A stretch of 64,000 bases of DNA from Pseudomonadota bacterium (GTDB lineage: Bacteria; Pseudomonadota; Gammaproteobacteria; Enterobacterales; Enterobacteriaceae): positions 4,236-68,235 of the forward strand of contig JAEYFY010000323.1 in assembly GCA_023454395.1 (NCBI GenBank). Direction: 5' to 3'. Positions 28,987 to 36,626 of the stretch are shown here, piece by piece (the stretch's first letter is position 1; each line of letters begins with the position of its first letter). Position numbers and translations under genes: made by a program. A model generated the notes under the pieces. It was given only the letters and a program-made list of their open reading frames with translations, was not told where the DNA came from and did not search any database.

Positions 28987-31653
28987 TTACATTCTTATTT
29001 GATTATAGTTTCCTGAAATTTCCACCTCAGGCTTATTTTCTATTTTTCTATTTATTTTTATCGTTATTTCCATACCATCGTATAATATAGGGGTCTTAGG
29101 TAATAATCTTTCATTGGCTTTTTTTTCTGTGATAAGCTGATCTCTATTATCTAATTTTATATGTTTATTTGATAATAAAGTACCCAACATATCTATATTG
29201 TTTAATAAAGCTATATCTAAGGCGGTATCATTGATTATAGACCCATTATTTTCTTTTTTTTTCTTTGTAAATTTGTTTATATTCAGGTTGTTAATGATTG
29301 TTTTTCTTGCATTTTGATATATTAATAATAAATTATTTAAATGATTTATATCTGATGTTTCTTTAACGTTTTTCATTAAGACTGAAATTTCTTTATCAAT
29401 TTTTGTCAATAAGTCTTTAGCTAAAAATTCAGAATTTAATATTAACTTTTCTTTTTCTCTTGAATTTATAAGTTTGCTTTTTAGAAAGTTTGCAGGAGAA
29501 TTTACATATTCTTGAATTATGTTAATTAAATAACTTTGTGTATGTTTTTCTGATACTCTAATTTTAATTATATCTTCATCTTTTTCACTTTTTTTATCTA
29601 CTTTAATTTCTAGTAAATCAGTTATATTTGGAAACTTTCCATCCTTATAGTATTTTTCTATAATTTTATTAAAATTTCCAGAAAATAAGATGTCGAGATA
29701 TTTTTCTTCATTAATATTTTCTGTGTTAATTTTATTTAAAGATAAAATATTTATTTTATCTTTTTTAGACTCCGTTTCTGTTTTTTTAAATTTTTTGGTG
29801 ATGTTTTCTACAACTGTTTTATTTAGCTCATCGAAAAACTCTTTGCTAATAGTTTCTTTCTTGTTATTGCTATTTGAAATTAAATTATCAATTTTTGAAT
29901 TTATTATATATTCATTACCATTATCAATGTCTTGTAAGTCTAATCTTTTTATAAACAATATATCGTTATAATATTTAAACACTTCATTTATTTGTTCGAC
30001 ACTATAAATACCGATACTTTTAGGTAAGTTTTTTATTATGTTTTCTTCTTCGGTACTAATTTTAAAAATATTTGTTTTTTCTTTATCCATCAATAAAGGC
30101 TCGATTATTCCGCGAAATTCTTTTTCAAATTTTCTTTCAAATTCTTCTCCATATTCTTTTCCATATTTTTTCCCAAATTCTTTTTTTAATTCTTTTTTTA
30201 ATTCTTTTCCATATTCTTCTTTTAACTCTGAAGATTTTTCAAAATTATGATAATAAAAAATTTTTAATATAGTTGAGTTTTTATTATACTTATCTAAACT
30301 TGCTAATATATTTATTTTGTTTTCAATAGAAAAATCGCTATTGTTAAAGTTATTTATATTAAGTAAATCTAAATTATTATCATCATAAGGAATGGTAAAT
30401 TTTAATACATTGTCTTTCCCCTTTTCACTGGTTTTAAGCTTAAATTCTATTTGTTTTTCTTGAGTTATTTCAATGTCCAGTTTTTTATCTATATTACTAT
30501 TATTATATTGTTTAGATATCGATTTAATTAATTCTAACTTTTCACCTAATATGGTTTCTTCTTCCTTTAAATTCAACATGTTAATAAACAGGTCGCCTTT
30601 GTTTTTTTCATTTAATTTTTCACTTAATATATCGTAAGTAGATAAAAAATTAGTTAAGTTTTCTTTATCTTCCTTTAAAGTTGCATTATTGTATAAGTTT
30701 TCATTATTTATAATGTATTCAAATGCTGCAAAGTCTAAATTAAATTTCTGTGTTATATTTGAATGTTCATTGGATATGATTTTATTATTATTTTCATCTA
30801 GAAGAGAAAAAGTTACTTTTTCTGGTGTAAACTCTATATCTAATATTTTTCTATCTTTATTGAGAATTTCTTTCAGCCCCAGATAACTATATATTATATT
30901 ATAGGTTGAATAAAATTTATCGTTAAAAATATTATTTATTAATAAACTGGTATAATAGTCATTATGTTTTTCATTACCATTTTCTTTTATTATTTCCCAT
31001 ATTTTATCCATGACATGTTTTTCTGTCATTCCACTACAATTTTTTTTTGATGCAACCTCATTTAGTATTGAATTTTCTTTTTTAAAAGAATCTAATTCTT
31101 TATCTCTATAATCATCATTCAATAATAATGATAAACTGCTTCTTATTAATTCTATTTTTTCTTCCGTGTTTTTATTTCCCATTTCATTTATTTTATCTAT
31201 TTTATTTACTACTATTGATACTATATTATCAATATCATTTTGGGGTAATTGATTAAATAATGATTTAATGCTTTGATTATTAATTATATTTTTCTTTTGT
31301 TCTTCTGAGCAATCAATTTCAAAATATGATTGAGATATGTGTGTACCATCCTGAATGTTCCCTATCTCAAAATAAAAAACATTATTATCTATTTTAATGT
31401 TAAATGTATCTTTATAATCATTTAGTGATAAATTCCTTAGTTCTTTAAATTTACCTATTTTATCTAAAAATGAAACTTCAGGGTTATAATAAACATCATA
31501 AAGCAATGTCATGACTTGCTTTTTATCGCTAATATGAAAAAAATCTTTTATCTTATCCCAGATAGTCATGACTTTATTGACTTTTTCTCCAGATAAAACC
31601 CTATCAACTTGAACTGATGTTAGTTTGCTATTTCCTATGGTTATGCTGTTCAT
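28987..31653 (-). CDS. Candidate type III effector with SPI-2-type N-terminal signal
   Basis: This 888-residue, strikingly AT-rich gene encodes an Asn-, Lys-, Ile- and Glu-rich soluble protein. Residues 4-8 are ITIGN and 32-39 are WDKIKDFF, followed by a helix and FKELRNLS and a beta stretch (FNIKIDNNVFYFEI). The order and spacing match the N-terminal translocation domain of SPI-2 effectors such as SifA (ITIGN, WEKIKDFF), SseJ and SspH2. Similar helix plus beta modules seem to recur near 213-300, 354-425 and 652-712. Residues 480-512 form a tetrapeptide repeat rich in Lys/Glu and Gly/Phe/Tyr, and 808-838 resemble one ankyrin repeat (TALDIALLNNIDMLGTLL). There is no export signal or membrane segment and no catalytic motif I can name. 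No chaperone or secretion apparatus gene is nearby. Low GC suggests horizontal acquisition. Confidence 0.75.
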   Translation of the reverse strand: MNSITIGNSKLTSVQVDRVLSGEKVNKVMTIWDKIKDFFHISDKKQVMTLLYDVYYNPEVSFLDKIGKFKELRNLSLNDYKDTFNIKIDNNVFYFEIGNIQDGTHISQSYFEIDCSEEQKKNIINNQSIKSLFNQLPQNDIDNIVSIVVNKIDKINEMGNKNTEEKIELIRSSLSLLLNDDYRDKELDSFKKENSILNEVASKKNCSGMTEKHVMDKIWEIIKENGNEKHNDYYTSLLINNIFNDKFYSTYNIIYSYLGLKEILNKDRKILDIEFTPEKVTFSLLDENNNKIISNEHSNITQKFNLDFAAFEYIINNENLYNNATLKEDKENLTNFLSTYDILSEKLNEKNKGDLFINMLNLKEEETILGEKLELIKSISKQYNNSNIDKKLDIEITQEKQIEFKLKTSEKGKDNVLKFTIPYDDNNLDLLNINNFNNSDFSIENKINILASLDKYNKNSTILKIFYYHNFEKSSELKEEYGKELKKELKKEFGKKYGKEYGEEFERKFEKEFRGIIEPLLMDKEKTNIFKISTEEENIIKNLPKSIGIYSVEQINEVFKYYNDILFIKRLDLQDIDNGNEYIINSKIDNLISNSNNKKETISKEFFDELNKTVVENITKKFKKTETESKKDKINILSLNKINTENINEEKYLDILFSGNFNKIIEKYYKDGKFPNITDLLEIKVDKKSEKDEDIIKIRVSEKHTQSYLINIIQEYVNSPANFLKSKLINSREKEKLILNSEFLAKDLLTKIDKEISVLMKNVKETSDINHLNNLLLIYQNARKTIINNLNINKFTKKKKENNGSIINDTALDIALLNNIDMLGTLLSNKHIKLDNRDQLITEKKANERLLPKTPILYDGMEITIKINRKIENKPEVEISGNYNQIRM
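30118..30216 (-). repeat. 12-bp degenerate tandem repeat coding a charged helix
   Basis: Inside the effector-like gene, residues 480-512 read as successive four-residue units of the form (K/E)(E/K)(F/Y/L)(G/K/E): ELKK, ELKK, EFGK, KYGK, EYGE, EFER, KFEK. On the plus strand this appears as repeated ATTCTTTT(T/C)-type tracts. It is likely a single long charged helix and a place where copy number could vary by slippage. Confidence 0.7.
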
Positions 31654-31928
31654 ATTTCACCTAGTTTGAAAAAATTTAAAGTAAGATAATAATAAATAAT
31701 AATAAAATTACTTAATATAAATAAATGTCTTGATTATTTTAATAAAAAATACTTTTGTTTTTTATAATGTAGAACATATGCCAATGTATCAATAATACAA
31801 TTTAAGTATTCTCCTCTATAATTTTATTTCTATTATAAAATTAATCTAATATTAAAAATTAATATATAAATAATTGCTCATTTTTTAGGATCATAATATT
31901 AAAAACTTATACTCCATCACTTTTAAAT
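31654..31928. other. Very AT-rich divergent promoter region
   Basis: About 275 bp between the start of the effector-like gene and the Fur/TetR sites of the siderophore receptor. It is almost entirely A and T, so promoter-like hexamers are too common to single out. No gene or RNA element is visible. Confidence 0.6.
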
Positions 31929-31947
31929 GAAAATGATTATTACTTAT
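31929..31947 (+). promoter_or_regulatory. Fur-like box before the first siderophore receptor
   Basis: GAAAATGATTATTACTTAT matches 12 of 19 consensus positions of the Fur box and lies immediately upstream of the TetR-type palindrome at 31951. Confidence 0.55.
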
Positions 31948-31950
31948 ATT

Positions 31951-31965
31951 GACTGACAGTCGGTC
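31951..31965 (+). promoter_or_regulatory. TetR-type operator before the siderophore receptor
   Basis: GACTGAC-A-GTCGGTC is a 15-bp inverted repeat with one mismatched pair. Its reverse complement differs at one position (the centre) from the site at 45209-45223 between a TetR gene and a DHA2 exporter. A further looser pair of half-sites (ACCGAC and GTCAGTC) lies at about 31979-31996. Confidence 0.65.
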
Positions 31966-32028
31966 GTTGTTGTATGTTACCGACCCTGAGTCAGTCATTA
32001 TCAATTTTTCATTTTCGATGGAATTATC

Positions 32029-34212
32029 ATGTTGCTATTACCTGAAAATAATCATTGTCCAAATAAGCACTTTAAAAGTGGACGTAACTACTATTCTATT
32101 GTTATTCCTACATTATTTACATTAACTGTCCTATCCCCTGTTTATGCGGAAACCACGGAAAAAATTGTGGTCACTGCGAGTAGCGGTAATGAAAATGAGT
32201 CATTACCTGTCGGTTATATCGCCAAGAAGCAGACAACGGCAACAAAAAGTGATGCCACGTTATTAGAAGCGCCACAAATGGTTTCTGTCGTTAATCGTGC
32301 GCAATTAGATAATTTACCCTCTGAATCAATAAGTCAGGCATTGCGTTATAGCTCAGGGGTTGTGAGTGAAAAATTTGGCGCTTTTGGTAGCGGTATTGAT
32401 TACTCGAAAATGCGTGGTTTTGACGCTGACTATTATTTAGATGGGCTAAGAATGCTGGGTAATAGTGGTATTTGGGCGCCACAGATTGATAGTTGGAGTT
32501 TAGAAAGTTTAGAAGCTGTGCATGGACCTGCATCTGCTTTATATGGGCAAGGTGGTGCCGGTGGTGTGATTAATATGACGTCACGTCGCCCTTCAGCAGA
32601 AACTCAGCATCAAGTGCAACTACAAGCTGGCAATAATAAAAACCATGGTATTAAATTTGATACTACATCTGCACTTAATGAGGATGAAACATGGTTATAT
32701 CGTGTTTCAGGCTTGGCGCTTGAACAAGAGTCGCAAATACCCTCTTCTCGTCAAACTCGATTTCTTATCTCGCCCGCTGTTACTTGGAAACCAAATGATG
32801 CATTGAGTTGGACAATATTGGGGCAATATCAAAAAGAGCCTCGTCTTGGTTACTATAATACATTGCCTGCTCAAGCATTAGGTTTGTTACCAAACCCTAA
32901 TGGAAAAGTCGATCCTAATCGAAATTATAATAATCAAAGTCATGATAATTCACACCGTAAGCAACAATCATTAACCTCACTGTTTGCGTATGATCTAACA
33001 CCTCAGTGGCAGTTTAAGCAAAATACCCGTTTTATGAAGGTTGATACGGAAATCAGTCGTGATTATACCCGTGGTTTTTTACCGGGTGATCGTCTGCTCA
33101 CTGCGGTTTATCAAGAAGCACCGAGTAAATCAGAAACATGGGTAACAGATACTCAATTGATTGGTAAATTATCGACATGGGATATCAATCATACGGTGAT
33201 GGCTGGTTTTGATTATCAACATGGCAATATGACTAAAGATTGGTGGGGTTCACAAACAGTTAGTTTTGATCCTTGGGCATCACATCACAAGCCAGATTTT
33301 GAACCTTACCCAGTTTCACGTACGTCAACAAAACAACAATTTGATCGCTATGGATATTATTTACAAGATCATTTGCGCTGGCAGCAATGGAATTTACTGC
33401 TGAGTGGTCGTTATGATTCCTCTGATTTAGACACGCATAATCAAATTTCAGGTGCTACAAGCTCCAGCCATAACACGGCATGGAGTCATCGTGTGGGTTT
33501 AAGTTACCAATTTAATAATGGATTTTCACCTTGGGTAAGTACATCAGATAGTTTTGATCCTGTATTAGGTACCGATGCAGATGGAAAAGCTTTTATTCCA
33601 ATGAAATCAAAACAATATGAAGCGGGTATTAAGTATCAAAATCCTGAGTCAACACAATTAGTGAGTGTTGCTGTTTATCAATTAACGCAAGAAAATGTCA
33701 CAACACATAACCCAAGAAATCCTGATTATTATCAGCAATCTGGAGAAATTCGTTCTCGGGGGCTTGAGTTTGAAAGTAAATTAGCGTTAACACCACGAGT
33801 TAATATGATGCTCAATTATGCTTATATTCATAATATTGTGACATCAACGAGTGATCCGACAACGTTAAATAAACACCCTGTACAAGTGCCTACTCATACC
33901 GGCTCTGCATGGATAGATTACCGTTTTCACCAGCCTTACTTAGAAGGTGCATTATTAGGTGCCGGTGTACGTTATTTAGGCTCCAGTTATGGTGATAATA
34001 CGAATACATTTAAAGTACCCGCAGTATGGTTAGCTGATATGAGTTTCCGCTACCAATTATCGTCAATAAACCGTGAATTGCAGGGATTAGAGTTAGGATT
34101 AACTGTCAGTAATATTACAAATAAATCCTATGTTGCGAGTTGTACCAGCTCGACTTACTGCAGTATTGGTACTGATCGCGTAGTTCTTGGTGTATTAAAT
34201 TACTATTTTTAG
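32029..34212 (+). CDS. TonB-dependent ferric-siderophore receptor
   Basis: This 727-residue receptor of the FhuA/FhuE/FcuA class has a signal peptide ending PVYA-ET and TonB box EKIVVTAS. The plug covers about residues 60-170 (SISQALRYSSGVVSE, YGQGGAGGVINMTSRRP) and the barrel ends NYYF. A C-terminal Cys pair (CTSSTYC) is typical of hydroxamate siderophore receptors. It heads a three-gene unit with a Tat-exported binding protein and a SUMF1-like protein, under apparent Fur and TetR control. The siderophore is not identifiable from sequence. Confidence 0.87.
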   Translation: MLLLPENNHCPNKHFKSGRNYYSIVIPTLFTLTVLSPVYAETTEKIVVTASSGNENESLPVGYIAKKQTTATKSDATLLEAPQMVSVVNRAQLDNLPSESISQALRYSSGVVSEKFGAFGSGIDYSKMRGFDADYYLDGLRMLGNSGIWAPQIDSWSLESLEAVHGPASALYGQGGAGGVINMTSRRPSAETQHQVQLQAGNNKNHGIKFDTTSALNEDETWLYRVSGLALEQESQIPSSRQTRFLISPAVTWKPNDALSWTILGQYQKEPRLGYYNTLPAQALGLLPNPNGKVDPNRNYNNQSHDNSHRKQQSLTSLFAYDLTPQWQFKQNTRFMKVDTEISRDYTRGFLPGDRLLTAVYQEAPSKSETWVTDTQLIGKLSTWDINHTVMAGFDYQHGNMTKDWWGSQTVSFDPWASHHKPDFEPYPVSRTSTKQQFDRYGYYLQDHLRWQQWNLLLSGRYDSSDLDTHNQISGATSSSHNTAWSHRVGLSYQFNNGFSPWVSTSDSFDPVLGTDADGKAFIPMKSKQYEAGIKYQNPESTQLVSVAVYQLTQENVTTHNPRNPDYYQQSGEIRSRGLEFESKLALTPRVNMMLNYAYIHNIVTSTSDPTTLNKHPVQVPTHTGSAWIDYRFHQPYLEGALLGAGVRYLGSSYGDNTNTFKVPAVWLADMSFRYQLSSINRELQGLELGLTVSNITNKSYVASCTSSTYCSIGTDRVVLGVLNYYF

Positions 34213-34221
34213 GAAATGAAC

Positions 34222-35391
34222 ATGGATAATTATCGGCGTTCATTACTAAAAGGTGCCAGTGCATTCTCTTTATTATTAGCGAGTCCTTTTCCTGTTTATG
34301 CAAAGCCTATTTATGTAAAACCAAAACAGAGAGAAGTTGTTGATATTCTAGGAAGAGAAAGTGTATTACCACAAGAACTAACACGTATTTATGTGGCAGA
34401 TAGTGGATTATTTTTGCTTTATGCTTCATTAAATAAAGGCGCTCTTTATGAGCGTCTTATCGCAATGCCTTCTGCTTTTCGTACCGCTGATTTAAGTTTA
34501 TATCATCAATATACGCGAGCTTTTCCACAATTATTGGCGCTACCTGAATTTACGGCGATGTCGAGTGGGCACTTTAATAGTGAAAAACTTATCGCGCTAA
34601 AACCAGATGTCATTATTGTCGCTGTTGGGACTTATCGCGCAATCAGCGTTAATGGTGTGTTGGACTTATTAACCAAAGCAAATATTCCCGTTGTGGCGCT
34701 TGATTTGAGTATCGACCCACTTAATAACACACCAATCAGCACATCGATTATGGGAAATATGCTTGGTAATACCCAACAAAGCCAAGCAATGAATCAATTT
34801 CGTGAGAAACAACTTAGTTATATTTCTCAGCAATTAGTAAAAAAGCCATTTAAACGCCCTAATGTGTTATTTGAACGAGCCGCTGGCTTTACTCCAGAAT
34901 GTTGCCTCTCATATGGTAATGGCAGTATGGGACAAATGCTACAAAGTGCAGGTGGTAAAAACCTAGGTTCGGAATATATAAAAAGTACTTATGGTCTTTT
35001 GAATCAGGAAACGGTGATTTACTCTGAGCCTGATAAGATTTTTTTAACGGGGGCTGATTGGAGTGGCTATAACCCTTCTGGCGATTGGATTAATTTAGGG
35101 CCTGGCGCAAATTTAGATTTAGCAAAACAGCAATTGACAATTTTAATGCAACGCCTTGCTTATAAAACACTCGATGCTGTTAAAAATAAACAAGTATATG
35201 CTATTTGGCACTCTTTTTATGACAGCCCTTTTGGCTTTATTGCTATTTTGCAAATGGCAAAATGGCTACATCCTGAACGCTTTTCCCACCTTGATGCAGA
35301 CGCTATTTTTCATGAATACCATACCCAATTTTTGCCAGTAGAATGGGAAACAGGTTATTGGGTGACATTACTTGATGAAGATAAGGAATAA
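34222..35391 (+). CDS. Siderophore ABC-transporter binding protein (Tat-exported)
   Basis: This protein of about 389 residues of the helical-backbone metal-receptor family has a twin-arginine signal (YRRSLLKG, then a hydrophobic stretch to VYA-KP), so it is probably exported folded. Family features include EKLIALKPDVIIVA, GYNPSGDWINLGPGA and a C-terminal PFGFIAILQMAKWLHPERF. I chose ATG 34222 because AGGA lies 7 bases upstream; ATG 34216 would be only one base from it. It directly follows the receptor gene. It has no permease or ATPase of its own nearby except fhuB and fhuC downstream. Confidence 0.82.
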   Translation: MDNYRRSLLKGASAFSLLLASPFPVYAKPIYVKPKQREVVDILGRESVLPQELTRIYVADSGLFLLYASLNKGALYERLIAMPSAFRTADLSLYHQYTRAFPQLLALPEFTAMSSGHFNSEKLIALKPDVIIVAVGTYRAISVNGVLDLLTKANIPVVALDLSIDPLNNTPISTSIMGNMLGNTQQSQAMNQFREKQLSYISQQLVKKPFKRPNVLFERAAGFTPECCLSYGNGSMGQMLQSAGGKNLGSEYIKSTYGLLNQETVIYSEPDKIFLTGADWSGYNPSGDWINLGPGANLDLAKQQLTILMQRLAYKTLDAVKNKQVYAIWHSFYDSPFGFIAILQMAKWLHPERFSHLDADAIFHEYHTQFLPVEWETGYWVTLLDEDKE

Positions 35392-35393
35392 TT

Positions 35394-36515
35394 ATGTTCG
35401 ATATCTATTCACCTGATCCTTTACGGATAAAAGTTGAGACACAATCAGCCGGAAAAAGAACAATCTTGTATTCTGCAAAAGGTCAGCCAAATTATATGTA
35501 TGTAATGCCTCGCTTTCGATTAAATGAGGTATCGGATGATCTTGATAGTACTATTCACCCTGCTTTTATTGTAAATGGAAAAGTTAAGGATACATTTCTC
35601 TATGCATGTTATCCCGCTTCATTACATCAAGGTGAATTACTCAGTTTACCCAATCAAAAACCTGCTAGTCAGTTAGATTTGTTAAGTTTTCAACAATACG
35701 CTCAACAGACAGGAATGGGATTTCATTTAAGCACCCATGCTGAATGGGCTGCACTTATGCTGTGGTGTCGTCACCATAATAAGGTTGAAGATGGAAATAC
35801 AGATTATGGGCGTAGTTTTTTAAATCCAGAACAATGCACTAATCGAGTTGATAGCAAAGAGGCTGGTGATACAGATTTTATTACGGGTGATCCAACGACA
35901 ATAACATCGCCACCGTGGCCGAATTGGTATCATGACAATAGCTTATTTGGTATTAGTGATTTATGTGGAAACCTCTGGGAATGGCAAAGTGGAATGCAAC
36001 TAGATGCTGGAGAGATACAGATTATTAAAGATAATGATGCCGTATTTTGTGGTGTTCCAACGATAACAGAGCAATGGCATTCAATAGCGTTATCGACAGG
36101 TAAGTTATTGCCTATTAATGATATGCATAGCGCAAAATACGATGCTCCTTCTGATTATTGTGAGGGAAATGCAGGTATACCTATTTTATCAACTTCAATA
36201 AAACACTATAACGGCGCACCCGCAGATAATGGTTATCCAGCAGGATTAATGGATGGTGATTTTAACGCAATAATGGCTGATGATGATCTTGAAGTACCCA
36301 CGTTATTTAAAGCATTAGGATTATATCCAGCAATAAACCAGCAAGATAACGATCAGGTTTATTTACGAAATTATGGCCAACGCTCTTTAATGCGAGGAGG
36401 CGCATGGTATTCACAGCAATTAGCAGGAATGCGAACTTTATGTTTAAGCCATAATGCACGCCATCGCAGCACTTCTGTCGGTGGTCGCCTTGCTTGGATT
36501 GACATAAACAGTTAA
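35394..36515 (+). CDS. SUMF1/FGE-fold (C-type-lectin-like) protein in siderophore unit
   Basis: This 373-residue protein has the formylglycine-generating-enzyme fold signatures: DLCGNLWEWQSGMQL, MRGGAWYSQQLAG and a closing GGRLAW. No signal peptide is evident. Classical FGE uses two cysteines five apart near the C-terminus; here the corresponding segment is LCLSHNARHR, so one Cys is present and the other position is Ala. That argues against sulfatase activation and for a ligand-binding or different oxidase role. PvdO, in pyoverdine maturation, is a precedent for this fold in siderophore loci. It starts 2 bp after the binding-protein gene, so it is co-translated with it. Confidence 0.75.
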   Translation: MFDIYSPDPLRIKVETQSAGKRTILYSAKGQPNYMYVMPRFRLNEVSDDLDSTIHPAFIVNGKVKDTFLYACYPASLHQGELLSLPNQKPASQLDLLSFQQYAQQTGMGFHLSTHAEWAALMLWCRHHNKVEDGNTDYGRSFLNPEQCTNRVDSKEAGDTDFITGDPTTITSPPWPNWYHDNSLFGISDLCGNLWEWQSGMQLDAGEIQIIKDNDAVFCGVPTITEQWHSIALSTGKLLPINDMHSAKYDAPSDYCEGNAGIPILSTSIKHYNGAPADNGYPAGLMDGDFNAIMADDDLEVPTLFKALGLYPAINQQDNDQVYLRNYGQRSLMRGGAWYSQQLAGMRTLCLSHNARHRSTSVGGRLAWIDINS

Positions 36516-36598
36516 TTAACCCGAGAAATTGTCATTTATAGACATATTTGCATAAATTAATTTACCTTAGTATCGATTACATGAATAATAGCGGTAAT

Positions 36599-36617
36599 AG
36601 TAATGATTATTATTCGG
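36599..36617 (+). promoter_or_regulatory. Fur-like box before the fhuA-like receptor
   Basis: AGTAATGATTATTATTCGG matches 12 of 19 positions of the Fur consensus and lies 10 bp before the GTG start of the receptor, so it would overlap the promoter or leader. Confidence 0.55.
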
Positions 36618-36626
36618 TGACTCATT

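Noticed and set aside
30038-30250. Hydrophobic Ser/Phe/Leu-rich frames on the plus strand
   Set aside because: They are antisense shadows of the Lys/Glu repeat in the effector-like gene.
31979-31996. Second TetR operator before the siderophore receptor
   Set aside because: ACCGAC and GTCAGTC half-sites are present but the spacing is several bases longer than in the good sites, so it is kept only as a remark.
35394-36515. Target gene of a diversity-generating retroelement
   Set aside because: The C-type-lectin-like C-terminus suggested it, but no reverse transcriptase and no template repeat is visible in the window.
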